A stretch of 64,000 nucleotides of DNA from Mobilisporobacter senegalensis (GTDB lineage Bacteria; Bacillota; Clostridia; Lachnospirales; Lachnospiraceae), in the NCBI RefSeq assembly GCF_003752155.1, contig NZ_RJVG01000002.1:372001-436000 (forward strand), written 5' to 3'. Both the position numbers and the translations under genes were made by a program. Shown here piece after piece: positions 12,289 through 22,156 of the stretch (positions within the stretch are counted from its first letter, which is position 1; each line of letters opens with the position of its first letter). Under the pieces are notes generated by a model, which was not told the DNA's origin, did no database searches, and saw only the letters and a program-made list of their open reading frames with translations.

Positions 12289-13161
12289 ATGGCTAATATA
12301 AGAGAAATTCATTCCAGAATGAAAAGCATTAAAGATATTATGAAGATTACCAATGCCATGTATCTGATCTCATCTTCCAAACTAAAAAAAGCAAGAAAAA
12401 GTCTTCTTGCAACACAACCTTATTTTGAAGGATTGCAGTCAACCATACATGATATCTTAATTCGTACTCCTCATATGCATCAGGTGTTTTTTGAGCGCAG
12501 AGAAGAGATAAAACCAGGGTTTCGAAAAGAAGGTTATATTGTAATTACTGCCGATAAAGGATTAGCAGGTGCTTACAATCATAATGTAATTAAAAGGGCA
12601 GAAGAAGAAATGCAAAAGAGTAAAAAGAATTTTCTCTTTGTGATTGGTCAGGTAGGGAGACAATATTTTCTTCGAAAAGGCGTTGAAATTGAATGCGAAT
12701 TTTTATATACAGCACAGAATCCAACTTTATACCGTGCCCAGTTAATTTCAGAAACGATTATAGAGATGTTTGAAAAAGGTGAATTAGACGATGTATATGT
12801 GATATTCAATAAGATGATCACACCAATGAAATCAGAAGTTCAATTTAGAAGAATCTTACCTTTGGAAAGAAGAAAGTTCGACAGAAGAAAAGAAGGATAT
12901 CAGCACGCGATCTTTGAACCTTCTCCAGAAGAGGTAATGAATAAATTAGTACCGAATTATCTGAAAGGATATATATTTGGCGTGTTGGTAGAGGCTTTCT
13001 CAAGTGAACAAAATGCCAGAATGACTGCGATGGAAGCAGCAACAAGTAGTGCAAAAGATATGCTTAGAGAACTGGATCTACAATATAACAGAGCAAGACA
13101 GGCATCCATTACTCAGGAAATCACTGAGATTGTCAGTGGTGCCAAGAGCTTGAAAAAATAA
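12289..13161 (+). CDS. atpG: ATP synthase F1 subunit gamma
   Basis: 290 residues; the central rotor shaft. The N-terminal helix has the family start with IREIHSRMKSIKDIMKITNAM and the C-terminal helix ends in LQYNRARQASITQEITEIVSGA. The middle Rossmann-like domain (GYIVITADKGLAGAYN) is present. RBS AGGTGATATC precedes the ATG, eight bases after the atpA stop. Confidence 0.95.
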   Translation: MANIREIHSRMKSIKDIMKITNAMYLISSSKLKKARKSLLATQPYFEGLQSTIHDILIRTPHMHQVFFERREEIKPGFRKEGYIVITADKGLAGAYNHNVIKRAEEEMQKSKKNFLFVIGQVGRQYFLRKGVEIECEFLYTAQNPTLYRAQLISETIIEMFEKGELDDVYVIFNKMITPMKSEVQFRRILPLERRKFDRRKEGYQHAIFEPSPEEVMNKLVPNYLKGYIFGVLVEAFSSEQNARMTAMEAATSSAKDMLRELDLQYNRARQASITQEITEIVSGAKSLKK

Positions 13162-13185
13162 GGGAAAGGAGATTTCTAACACTAG

Positions 13186-14595
<1,410 letters not shown>

Positions 14596-14618
14596 AATAA
14601 AGGTAGATAGGAGGAGCA

Positions 14619-15026
14619 ATGTCTAAAACATTTCAACTTAAGATCGTTGCCAGTGACCATCTTTTTTATGAAGGAAAGTGTGAAATGCTGGTATTTCCCG
14701 GTATTGACGGTGAACATGGAATTTTAGCGAGCCATCAGCCCATGGTTACTTGTTTAAGTGCAGGAGAACTAAGGTTTCAGATAGATGGAGAGTGGCACTA
14801 TGCTGCTGTAAGTGATGGATTTGTTGAAATTACACCAACATTTGTAGTTCTTCTTGCTGATACGGTTGAAAAACCAGAAGAGATTGATGTAAATCGTGCT
14901 AACGAAGCAAAATTACGTGCGGAAGAAAGGCTTCGTCAGAAACAAAGTATTATGGAATATTATCATACACAGGCGGCACTTAACCGGGCAATGAATCGAT
15001 TAAAAATAACAAAAAGGCATAGTTAA
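14619..15026 (+). CDS. atpC: ATP synthase F1 subunit epsilon
   Basis: 135 residues: N-terminal beta-sandwich (FQLKIVASDHLFYEG, FPGIDGEHGILASHQPMV) that binds gamma and the c-ring, and a C-terminal helical hairpin (RANEAKLRAEERLRQK) that can inhibit hydrolysis. RBS AGGAGGAGC precedes the ATG. It is the last gene of the operon, followed by a terminator. Confidence 0.94.
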   Translation: MSKTFQLKIVASDHLFYEGKCEMLVFPGIDGEHGILASHQPMVTCLSAGELRFQIDGEWHYAAVSDGFVEITPTFVVLLADTVEKPEEIDVNRANEAKLRAEERLRQKQSIMEYYHTQAALNRAMNRLKITKRHS

Positions 15027-15038
15027 TAAATATAAGAG

Positions 15039-15072
15039 AGACATTTTAGATAAATTCTGGAATGTCTTTTTT
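15039..15072 (+). terminator. Terminator of ATP synthase operon
   Basis: Stem AGACATTTTAGA (15039-15050) with TCTGGAATGTCT (15056-15067), 12 pairs including two G-T wobbles, loop TAAAT, followed by TTTTTT. Confidence 0.88.
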
Positions 15073-15234
15073 ATGCTTTACAATATCTTAGCAAAAATTT
15101 AACTTATTTAAGATAGTTTATTCTTTCAAAAGATATAAACTGAAAGTGTAATAGTTATAAAAAGAAAAATTGAATATGGAAAATATCTATGGATGAAAAA
15201 TTGACTATTGATGGCAAAAAAAGGAGAATTGCTT

Positions 15235-16605
15235 ATGACTAAAACTTATCTAATTGATACAAACGTATTAATTCAAGCACCTTATGCAGTAGAATGTTTT
15301 GAAGAGAACCAGGTGGTAATTCCATTAGTGGTATTAGAAGAATTGGATGGTTTAAAGAAAGCAGATGGTGAAAGAGGGTCAAATGCAAGAGAGGCAATTC
15401 GTTACTTGGAGAAACTTCGTGTTAAGGGTGATTTGCTCCAGGGAGTAAAATTAAACAGTGGGGGGACCTTACGTGTAGAAGTAAATTGTATTAATGTTTC
15501 ACTTCCGGCAAATCTGCCAGAGGACAAAATGGATAACCGGATATTAAAAGTATGTAAAGGTCTGCAGGAAAAATCAGATCAGGTTATCCTGGTAACAAAA
15601 GATATTCTTCTTCGGATGAAAGCACAAATAATTGGCATTCAGGCAGAGGATTTTGCCAATGAACAGGTTCCGGCAGAAAAGGCCCAATATCTTGGGCGTA
15701 CAGAAGTCTATGCACCTGAGGATCTATTCAAAGACTTTAAGAAAAAGGGAATAAATATATCTGATACTTACTGTATAGATGAAAGTGGAATGAAAAAAGA
15801 AGGGGAATTTATAATCAATGAATTTGTTATCTTACATGCAGATCAATCAACAAATAAAACACAACTTGGAAGATTTGATGGACAGAAAATTGTACCTCTG
15901 AAATATAAAAAAAGTAAACCATATGGGGTTAATCCAAGAAATGCTGGTCAATACTTTTTACAAGAGGCATTAATGGAAGATGCTGATAAAGTTCCATTAG
16001 TGATCGTAAAGGGAATGGCAGGTACCTCCAAAACCTTCTATTCTTTAGCGGTAGGTCTGGAAAAATTATTGAATTCTACCAATAAAGAATATAGAAAAAT
16101 ACTTATTACCAGACCGAATGTTCAATTTGACAATGATATAGGTTTTTTACCTGGAAATGAACAGGAAAAAATTTCTCCACTTATCAGACCGGTGATTGAT
16201 AATTTAGAACAGTTGATTGATTCCAATGAAACTGAGAGATATAAAGATGAGAGGGAATTGAAAGGAAAAATCGATGAAATTTTTGATAGAGGCATAGTCA
16301 CTGCGGAAGCTATGAATTTTATCAGAGGACGTTCTTTTGTAAATACTTACTTAATCATAGATGAAGCACAGAATATGACGCCAAAACAAGTAACCGGGAT
16401 CATAACAAGAGCAGGGAAGGGAACAAAAGTTATATTGCTTGGAGATCCGAAACAAATTGATACACCATTTTTAGATGAAAGAACCAATGGTCTATGTTAT
16501 GCTTCTGAACGGATGAAGGGGAGTTCTCTTTGCTATCAGATTACATTAACGGCAAAAGAATGTGAACGTTCGGAACTTGCTTTTGAAGCAATAAAAAGAA
16601 TGTAA
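15235..16605 (+). CDS. PIN-PhoH fusion protein (PhoH2-like), altered Walker A
   Basis: 456 residues. Residues about 4-140 form a PIN nuclease-type domain with acidic residues in YLIDTNVL, EELDGLK and DNRILKV. From about 235 on is a PhoH-type P-loop ATPase with Walker B YLIIDEAQNMTPKQV near 372 and RPNVQFDNDIGFLPG. This arrangement matches YlaK/PhoH2-like proteins, which are thought to act as RNA helicase-nucleases. The Walker A reads GMAGTSKT: the Gly normally preceding the catalytic Lys is Ser. ATG 15235 is preferred because AAAGGAG lies 9 bases upstream; earlier in-frame TTG/ATG codons lack an RBS. Confidence 0.9.
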   Translation: MTKTYLIDTNVLIQAPYAVECFEENQVVIPLVVLEELDGLKKADGERGSNAREAIRYLEKLRVKGDLLQGVKLNSGGTLRVEVNCINVSLPANLPEDKMDNRILKVCKGLQEKSDQVILVTKDILLRMKAQIIGIQAEDFANEQVPAEKAQYLGRTEVYAPEDLFKDFKKKGINISDTYCIDESGMKKEGEFIINEFVILHADQSTNKTQLGRFDGQKIVPLKYKKSKPYGVNPRNAGQYFLQEALMEDADKVPLVIVKGMAGTSKTFYSLAVGLEKLLNSTNKEYRKILITRPNVQFDNDIGFLPGNEQEKISPLIRPVIDNLEQLIDSNETERYKDERELKGKIDEIFDRGIVTAEAMNFIRGRSFVNTYLIIDEAQNMTPKQVTGIITRAGKGTKVILLGDPKQIDTPFLDERTNGLCYASERMKGSSLCYQITLTAKECERSELAFEAIKRM

Positions 16606-16660
16606 TAAATTTATACATGATAGAATATAATATATAGTTGTAACTTAAAGGAGAATATAG

Positions 16661-16921
16661 ATGTTAATAAGTTTAAATTCAGTAGATAAGGTAGTTAATT
16701 TTGTAAATGCAGTCTCCAGATTTGATGAGGAGCTTGAATTAAAGTCAGGGATACATGCTGTAGATGCTAAATCCATAATGGGGGTATTTTGCCTGGATCT
16801 GACAGAGCCAATTGAATTAGTAACAGATCATATTAAAAGCGAGATGTTATTAAAAATTTTAAATGATTTTAAATGGCAAAAGGTTGATAAGTATTTAATG
16901 AAAGAATCAATGGTAAGTTAA
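16661..16921 (+). CDS. HPr-like protein lacking the catalytic histidine
   Basis: 86 residues, the length of HPr. The central family motif is clear (DAKSIMGVFCLDL, with Ser38 at the position of HPr Ser46), as is the N-terminal strand-helix. The loop that carries His15 in HPr (normally HARP) reads NSVDKVVNF, so there is no phosphotransfer His. This resembles Crh-type or regulatory HPr-like proteins that can be phosphorylated on Ser but do not pass phosphate to sugars. RBS AAAGGAGAAT precedes the ATG. It is a single gene between PhoH and its own terminator, so phosphosensor use is an inference. Confidence 0.8.
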   Translation: MLISLNSVDKVVNFVNAVSRFDEELELKSGIHAVDAKSIMGVFCLDLTEPIELVTDHIKSEMLLKILNDFKWQKVDKYLMKESMVS

Positions 16922-16942
16922 TATGGAGCAGGATGCAAAGTA

Positions 16943-16976
16943 AAAAGAACATGAAATTGTCTTCATGTTCTTTTTA
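16943..16976 (+). terminator. Terminator of HPr-like gene
   Basis: Perfect 13-bp stem AAAAGAACATGAA (16943-16955) with TTCATGTTCTTTT (16962-16974), loop ATTGTC, T-rich tail. Confidence 0.9.
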
Positions 16977-17058
16977 TTATGAATAAATTGGATTTCATTG
17001 AGTCGATTCATAAAATATATTTCATGGGAAGATAAAGTAAAAATCTTAAGAAACAGGC

Positions 17059-17126
17059 TTGACATTTCAAAATAGATTGTGTACAATTTAATTTATAAAA
17101 ATTGTATACAATTTAATTTTGTACAA
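17059..17126 (+). promoter_or_regulatory. Sigma-A promoter with three small palindromic operators
   Basis: TTGACA (17059-17064), 17-bp spacer, TACAAT (17082-17087). Over and behind the -10 are three related dyads: ATTGTGTACAAT (17076-17087), the perfect palindrome ATTGTATACAAT (17101-17112) and TTGTACAA (17119-17126). They are 25 and about 17 bp apart and would block RNA polymerase when bound. The shape fits a MarR/OhrR-type repressor. No such regulator is in the window. Confidence 0.7.
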
Positions 17127-17141
17127 TATAAGGAGGGCAAT

Positions 17142-17615
17142 ATGTCAATTTATGAATTTGAAATAAAAGATGAAAAAGGGAATCCAGTCAGCCTGGAGGA
17201 TTTTAAGGGGAAGGTTCTGCTTATTGTGAACACTGCTACTGGATGTGGATTTACACCTCAATATGATGGATTACAGAATCTATATGAAAAATATCAAAGC
17301 AAAGGGTTTGAAATACTTGATTTTCCATGTAATCAATTTGCAAATCAGGCACCTGGAACAGAAGAAGAGATAGTGGATTTTTGTCAAATTAAATATGGAG
17401 TTACTTTTAAACAATTTGCTAAGGTTGAAGTAAATGGCAGGAATGAAGAGCCTCTGTTTACATACCTTAAATCTCAGAAAAAAGGTGTACTAGGTGATAA
17501 TATTAAATGGAATTTCACCAAATTCTTAGTTGACAGAAAAGGAAATATTGTAGAACGATTTGCTCCAGCTACAGCGCCGGAAAAAATAGAATCAAGGATT
17601 GCAGAATTATTATAG
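17142..17615 (+). CDS. Glutathione peroxidase-family peroxidase (Cys type)
   Basis: 157 residues; reduces peroxides, most likely with thioredoxin as electron donor in an anaerobe without glutathione. The catalytic Cys35 is in NTATGCGFTPQY (Cys codon, not selenocysteine). The second conserved block is LDFPCNQFANQAPGT, with a Cys and the active-site Gln, and the Trp-Asn pair is in IKWNFTKFLVD. The ATG at 17142 follows AAGGAGGGC; the longer upstream frame runs through the promoter and operators. It is monocistronic, with its own promoter and terminator, and probably induced by peroxide or another oxidant. Confidence 0.92.
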   Translation: MSIYEFEIKDEKGNPVSLEDFKGKVLLIVNTATGCGFTPQYDGLQNLYEKYQSKGFEILDFPCNQFANQAPGTEEEIVDFCQIKYGVTFKQFAKVEVNGRNEEPLFTYLKSQKKGVLGDNIKWNFTKFLVDRKGNIVERFAPATAPEKIESRIAELL

Positions 17616-17659
17616 AACAAAAGGGATGTTACATTTTGAGCCTTATAACTGCAACAAGA

Positions 17660-17709
17660 TCTATCCTCTTCCTTTACTCAGTACATCATAGGGAGAGGAT
17701 AGACTTTTT
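17660..17709 (+). terminator. Terminator of peroxidase gene
   Basis: Stem TCTATCCTCTTCC (17660-17672) with GGGAGAGGATAGA (17691-17703), loop of 18, then CTTTTTA. It lies between converging genes; the T-run serves the plus strand. Confidence 0.8.
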
Positions 17710-17714
17710 ATATA

Positions 17715-19265
17715 TCACCTTCTAAATTCTTTTAAAGACACTGCTTTGGTTATTAATAATAATATAAAATAGCCTGCACTTAAAACGAAACAGCAGAGCA
17801 ATAGTATTATAAGAGGATGTGTACTGGAGGTTGTTACAAGGTAATTATAAAAACGCATAATGATAAGACCTTCAAAAAAAATAATGAGCGCAGGTTTTAC
17901 GATCCAATCAATGGCATGAATACTTACAGGTACATTTCGATAGATTGCAAAGCCGTCTAAAAAGGATATGATCAATTGGCTTACTAATAGGCCGATCAGA
18001 TAACCGGCAATTCCTTTCCTTGGAACAAGATAAAGAATAAAAAGGATACGTATGGACAATCCGATAACGGTATTAAAAAATGTAATATGAGCTTTACCTA
18101 ATCCATTAATGATGCTTCCTAAAGTAGTGGTAAGGTAGAGAAAAGGACATAACCAGGCTAAGGTCGTTAAGAAACTGCCCGCCAGTTTATTATGATATAC
18201 TTCCATACCTAAAGAATTACCAAAGATAATGAAGACACCAGTGCTTAAGATACCAATTAATAAACTATATTTAATAGAGATGGAAGTAGTATTATCGATC
18301 ATCCGGTCATTTCTGGCAGCCTGTGCCTCTGATACTGCAGGAAGCAGCATAACAGCAAAGGAATTGGTTATGGTGGATGGAAACATAATAAATGGCATGG
18401 ACATTCCGGTTAATATACCGTAAACACTTAATGCCTCGGCATTTGTCAGACCTGAACTTTTTAACATATTAGGAATTAAGACTGCTTCGAAGCTTTGTAA
18501 TATACTAATAAGGAGTCGGTTACTTGTTAATGGAACTGCAAGTTTTAAGATATTTTGAGGAATTCGTTCTTTTCGCGCAGCGGTAAAGAACGGATTCTTT
18601 TGTTGTATTTCATATCTTATTCTTGTGCTTTTAAGATTTCCTTTTACAAAACAAATAATATTATAAACATTTGAAGCAATTTCTCCAAGAACAATACCAA
18701 ATACAGCAAGTTCACAAGTCAGGGTGACGTCGCCATTTCCTATGATTGTTGAGATTATGTACACAGATAGGACTCTTACGATCTGCTCAAACAATTGACT
18801 GGCAGCTGGTACAGAAGCCTTCTTTATCCCATAATAATAACCATTGATGCAAGCAGTGATGCCACAGAATGGGAAGACCATGGCCAGGACTCTTAAAGAA
18901 GATGCACTTCTTGGTTCGGTAAGCAATCTGCCTGCTATATACTCAGAATTACTATATACCAGTATCGATAGAACAAGTGCAATACTAACAGAGAAAATTA
19001 ATCCTACAGCTAATATTTTCTTTATATTTTGCTTATTATTCTTTCCCCTCTCAGCGGCAATGAGCCTTGAGATAGAAGTTTGAAGTCCCGATCCATATAG
19101 GGTAAAGCATATTCCATATACAGGGAATACAAGATGATAAACGCCCATCATCTCTGCTCCCATTAATTTTGCAAGATAGATTTTATAAAAAACTCCAATA
19201 AATCTTGTAGCAAAACCTGCAATAGTAAGAATTAATGTGCCTTTTATTATTGTATTTTTGCTCAT
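17715..19265 (-). CDS. spoVB: SpoVB-like polysaccharide/lipid flippase
   Basis: 516 residues with about 14 hydrophobic segments; member of the MOP/MATE-like flippase superfamily, polysaccharide-transport branch. The N-terminus (KNTIIKGTLILTIAGFATR, YKIYLAKLMGAEMMGVYHL, YGSGLQTSISRLIA) is characteristic of SpoVB/MurJ-like clostridial proteins. SpoVB is required for spore cortex synthesis, probably moving a lipid-linked precursor across the forespore outer membrane. GCGGATAAGG sits directly before the ATG. It is a single gene; its 5' region faces the LacI locus. Confidence 0.88.
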   Translation of the reverse strand: MSKNTIIKGTLILTIAGFATRFIGVFYKIYLAKLMGAEMMGVYHLVFPVYGICFTLYGSGLQTSISRLIAAERGKNNKQNIKKILAVGLIFSVSIALVLSILVYSNSEYIAGRLLTEPRSASSLRVLAMVFPFCGITACINGYYYGIKKASVPAASQLFEQIVRVLSVYIISTIIGNGDVTLTCELAVFGIVLGEIASNVYNIICFVKGNLKSTRIRYEIQQKNPFFTAARKERIPQNILKLAVPLTSNRLLISILQSFEAVLIPNMLKSSGLTNAEALSVYGILTGMSMPFIMFPSTITNSFAVMLLPAVSEAQAARNDRMIDNTTSISIKYSLLIGILSTGVFIIFGNSLGMEVYHNKLAGSFLTTLAWLCPFLYLTTTLGSIINGLGKAHITFFNTVIGLSIRILFILYLVPRKGIAGYLIGLLVSQLIISFLDGFAIYRNVPVSIHAIDWIVKPALIIFFEGLIIMRFYNYLVTTSSTHPLIILLLCCFVLSAGYFILLLITKAVSLKEFRR

Positions 19266-19403
19266 CCTTATCCGCCTATTTATATATTTTATAATTTAAT
19301 ATATTTCTTTTCAAAGGGAAATAGAATGACAAAAATGTTATTTTAAAGAAAATGGGATTTTTGCCCCCTTTGAGACCAGAGAATATTTAAGTTAATAATT
19401 CAG

Positions 19404-19435
19404 GGACCTGTTCCAGTGTGGAGCAGGTCCTTTTT
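19404..19435 (+). terminator. Orphan terminator hairpin
   Basis: GGACCTGTTCC (19404-19414) pairs with GGAGCAGGTCC (19420-19430), with one G-T pair, followed by TTTTT. On the plus strand the preceding genes are spoVB in antisense and then the peroxidase, which has its own terminator. It therefore ends either a short unannotated transcript or antisense read-out from spoVB. Confidence 0.65.
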
Positions 19436-19640
19436 ATCGTATTGCCTCCTTGAAATACAACTTTACCTGGGAATAGTTCAATATTGTTTATTAATGTTTT
19501 ATATAAATGTTTATATAAAATAATAACTAAAAAATATGCAAGTAAATAGATTTGTATTGAAAATATGTAATGTTTGCACAAAAAATAAATTAAAAAACCG
19601 TGAAAATATTACAAAAAGCAAATAATATATTATAAAATTA

Positions 19641-19668
19641 TTGAATATTCATATAAAACATTTATAAT
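19641..19668 (+). promoter_or_regulatory. Predicted sigma-A promoter of first lacI-type gene
   Basis: TTGAAT (19641-19646), 16-bp spacer, TATAAT (19663-19668), 24 bases before the TTG start. No convincing LacI-type palindrome overlaps it. Confidence 0.55.
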
Positions 19669-19692
19669 AAGAATTACAAAAGGAGTGATATT

Positions 19693-20697
19693 TTGAAACC
19701 AAGCATCAGAAAGATAAGTGATATCACCGGATTTTCACCTGCTACCGTTTCCAATGCATTAAACCGTAAAAAAGGTGTAAATAAAGAAACTTCAGAAACG
19801 ATATTCAGGATTGCCAATGAGATAGGTTATGTAAATGAATTAAAAATATCAAGAATTATGCTGGTAATTTACAAAAGAAATGGTTCGATCATTGATAATT
19901 CTCCATTCTTTACGAATTTATTAGACGGTGTAGAGACTGAGTGCAGAGAATTCGGCTATGAAATGACAGTCTGTAATCTGGATAGGCGAAGTGATTCTTA
20001 TGAAACAAGGCTGGATGAAATTCTAAATGACAGATCTACTGCGATCATAATGTTGGGAACAGAGGCGCAGGATGAAGATTTTGAAAGATTTATGGATGCA
20101 AAGTGCCCTATTGTGATTCTGGATAGCTGGAGCACTTCCATGGAATTTAATGGGATATTAATTAATAATTCAGATTCTGCAAGAAATGCAATTGAATATC
20201 TGATCGAGAAGGGACATACAGAGATCGGTTATCTAAGAGGAAGATTCCGTATCAAAGCGTTCAGTGCAAGAGCCAATGGCTATGCAAGGGCATTACATAA
20301 AAAAGGAATCGGTATCAGGGAAGAATATATTGTCACACTGGATACCACAATGGATGGTGCATATAAGGATATGCTTGCTTTTTTGGAGAAAAAACCACCA
20401 ATACCTACCGCTTTTTTCGCAGACAACGATATGATAGCACTTGGTGCAATGAAGGCACTGATTGAAAAGGGATACCATGTCCCTGAGGATGTATCTTTAA
20501 TTGGATTTGATGATTTGTCATCCAGTGAAATCTCGACTCCAAGGTTAACAACCATTCGGGTATTTAAACAGGAAATGGGGCAGATGGCAGTTCGAAGACT
20601 TCTTGATGTGATCAGGAACGGAGCAGGTATCAAGTCCAAGACTCAGGTGTGTACGGAGTTCATTGAGAGAGATAGTGTAAAAGATTTAACGAAATAA
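19693..20697 (+). CDS. LacI-family regulator, copy 1
   Basis: 334 residues. The N-terminal helix-turn-helix ([20 protein letters not shown]) with hinge helix is followed by a sugar-binding-protein-like effector domain: [37 protein letters not shown] and [17 protein letters not shown] are standard LacI signposts. It starts at TTG 19693 behind AAAAGGAGTG. It is the first gene of the sugar operon (22 bases before the isomerase), so it probably autoregulates. A very similar second copy (31957-32961) closes the locus; the two differ by one conservative change and one R/H change in the recognition helix region, so they may share operators. Confidence 0.93.
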   Translation: MKPSIRKISDITGFSPATVSNALNRKKGVNKETSETIFRIANEIGYVNELKISRIMLVIYKRNGSIIDNSPFFTNLLDGVETECREFGYEMTVCNLDRRSDSYETRLDEILNDRSTAIIMLGTEAQDEDFERFMDAKCPIVILDSWSTSMEFNGILINNSDSARNAIEYLIEKGHTEIGYLRGRFRIKAFSARANGYARALHKKGIGIREEYIVTLDTTMDGAYKDMLAFLEKKPPIPTAFFADNDMIALGAMKALIEKGYHVPEDVSLIGFDDLSSSEISTPRLTTIRVFKQEMGQMAVRRLLDVIRNGAGIKSKTQVCTEFIERDSVKDLTK

Positions 20698-20718
20698 AAT
20701 AGATATGGAGGAAATCAT

Positions 20719-22119
20719 ATGGATAAGATTAAAATCGGTTTGGCACCTACGAGAAGGAGTATTTTCAGTGCTCCGGATGCAATTAAATACGGAAATCTTA
20801 CAAGGGACAGGTTAAAAGAACTGGAGATAGACGTTGTTGATATTAATGATATCAATAAAGAAGGTCTGCTCTATAATGAGGAAGACAGAAAAAAGATTGC
20901 TGAGAAATTCAAAAAAGAGAAAATAGATGGGCTGTTCTTTCCCCACTGCAATTTTGGAACAGAATATGAAGTTGCAAGATTAGCAAAAGAACTGGATGTA
21001 CCGGTACTTTTATGGGGGCCAAGAGATGAAAGACCCGATGAATCAGGTGTCCGCTTAAGAGACAGTCAATGTGGATTGTTTGCAACTGGTAAGGTACTTA
21101 GAAGATTCAGGGTGCCATTTACTTACATGACGAACTGCAGATTGGGGGATTCTGAATTCGAAAGAGGAATCAGAGATTTTATGGCAGTATGTAATGTTGT
21201 GAAAGTTTTTAGAAATACAAGGATATTACAGATATCTACAAGACCTTTTGATTTCTGGTCTACCATGTGTAATGAAGGAGAATTGCTTGAAAAATATAAT
21301 ATTCAGCTATCTCCTGTTCCAATGCCGGAACTTATGGATGAAGTAAAGGCAGCCAAAAAGGAAGGAACTGAAGTTGCAGAAGTAATTACATATATCAAAG
21401 AGAATATGAAAGTTGAGATAGATGACAAAGCTTTGGAAAGTGTGGCAGCTATGAAGGTAGCAATGCAGGGAATGGCAGAAAGATATGGCTGCAATGCCAT
21501 AGCGATCCAGTGTTGGAACTGTCTTCAATCAGAACTGGGAATCATGCCTTGTGCAGCCAATTCTTTGTTGAATGATCTGGGAATTCCAGTTGCGTGTGAA
21601 ACAGATATACATGGAGCAATCACTTCTATTTTAGTGGAAGCAGCAGGTATGGGGCAGACACGATCCTTTTTCGCTGACTGGACAGTCCGCCATCCGGATA
21701 ATGAGAATGGAGAACTACTGCAGCATTGTGGCCCTTGGCCGATTTCTATTGCAAAAGAGAAACCAACACTTGGATATCCTTTAGCATTCAAACATCCGGG
21801 TGCTGTAGAGGCGGAAGCAAAGCATGGTGACATTACTTTATGTAGATTTGATGGTGACAACGGAGAATATTCACTATTATTAGGCAGGGCAAAAGGCGTT
21901 GACGGTCCATACACCAAGGGAACTTATCTTTGGATTGAAGTGGAGAATCTAAAAAGATTGGAAGATAAGCTCGTATGCGGTCCTTACATTCATCATTGTG
22001 TTGGAATTCATAAAGATGTTGTACCGGTATTGTATGAAGCATGTAAATATATTAATGTCACACCGGACTTTTATGATCCCATTGAGGAGGAAGTAAAAGC
22101 TTACATCAGAGGAGAATAG
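20719..22119 (+). CDS. L-fucose/L-arabinose isomerase-family protein
   Basis: 466 residues of the FucI/AraA-like sugar isomerase superfamily (COG2407 type), expected to interconvert an aldose and a ketose with a divalent metal. N-terminal nucleotide-like sheet domains (KIDGLFFPHCNFGTEYEVAR, PVLLWGPRDERPDESG) lead to a C-terminal metal and substrate domain containing NAIAIQCWNCLQSELG, PVACETDIHGAITSI and QHCGPWPISIA. True L-fucose isomerases are near 590 residues and AraA near 500, so this is a shorter, separate branch; the substrate is not predictable. It is directly upstream of the split transketolase, whose own RBS begins within 30 bases of the stop. Anaerobic sugar pathways with D-arabinose or a 6-substituted aldose are candidates. 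Confidence 0.85.
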   Translation: MDKIKIGLAPTRRSIFSAPDAIKYGNLTRDRLKELEIDVVDINDINKEGLLYNEEDRKKIAEKFKKEKIDGLFFPHCNFGTEYEVARLAKELDVPVLLWGPRDERPDESGVRLRDSQCGLFATGKVLRRFRVPFTYMTNCRLGDSEFERGIRDFMAVCNVVKVFRNTRILQISTRPFDFWSTMCNEGELLEKYNIQLSPVPMPELMDEVKAAKKEGTEVAEVITYIKENMKVEIDDKALESVAAMKVAMQGMAERYGCNAIAIQCWNCLQSELGIMPCAANSLLNDLGIPVACETDIHGAITSILVEAAGMGQTRSFFADWTVRHPDNENGELLQHCGPWPISIAKEKPTLGYPLAFKHPGAVEAEAKHGDITLCRFDGDNGEYSLLLGRAKGVDGPYTKGTYLWIEVENLKRLEDKLVCGPYIHHCVGIHKDVVPVLYEACKYINVTPDFYDPIEEEVKAYIRGE

Positions 22120-22156
22120 AGTGATTGAGGATCAAGAAAGAGCAAGGAGGAAAGAA

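Larger units (their letters stand above)
19266..19692. other. 427-bp intergenic region between spoVB and lacI
   Basis: AT-rich DNA holding the spoVB start side, one plus-strand terminator with no recognisable gene before it (19404-19435), and the lacI promoter at 19641-19668. The minus-strand frame across it has no RBS and runs through the hairpin. No riboswitch or small-RNA fold beyond the hairpin was recognised. Confidence 0.7.

Noticed and set aside
17244-17250. Selenocysteine in the glutathione peroxidase active site
   Set aside because: The catalytic codon is TGT (Cys).
19387-19581. 64-codon minus-strand frame in the spoVB-lacI gap
   Set aside because: No RBS; it reads through a terminator hairpin.
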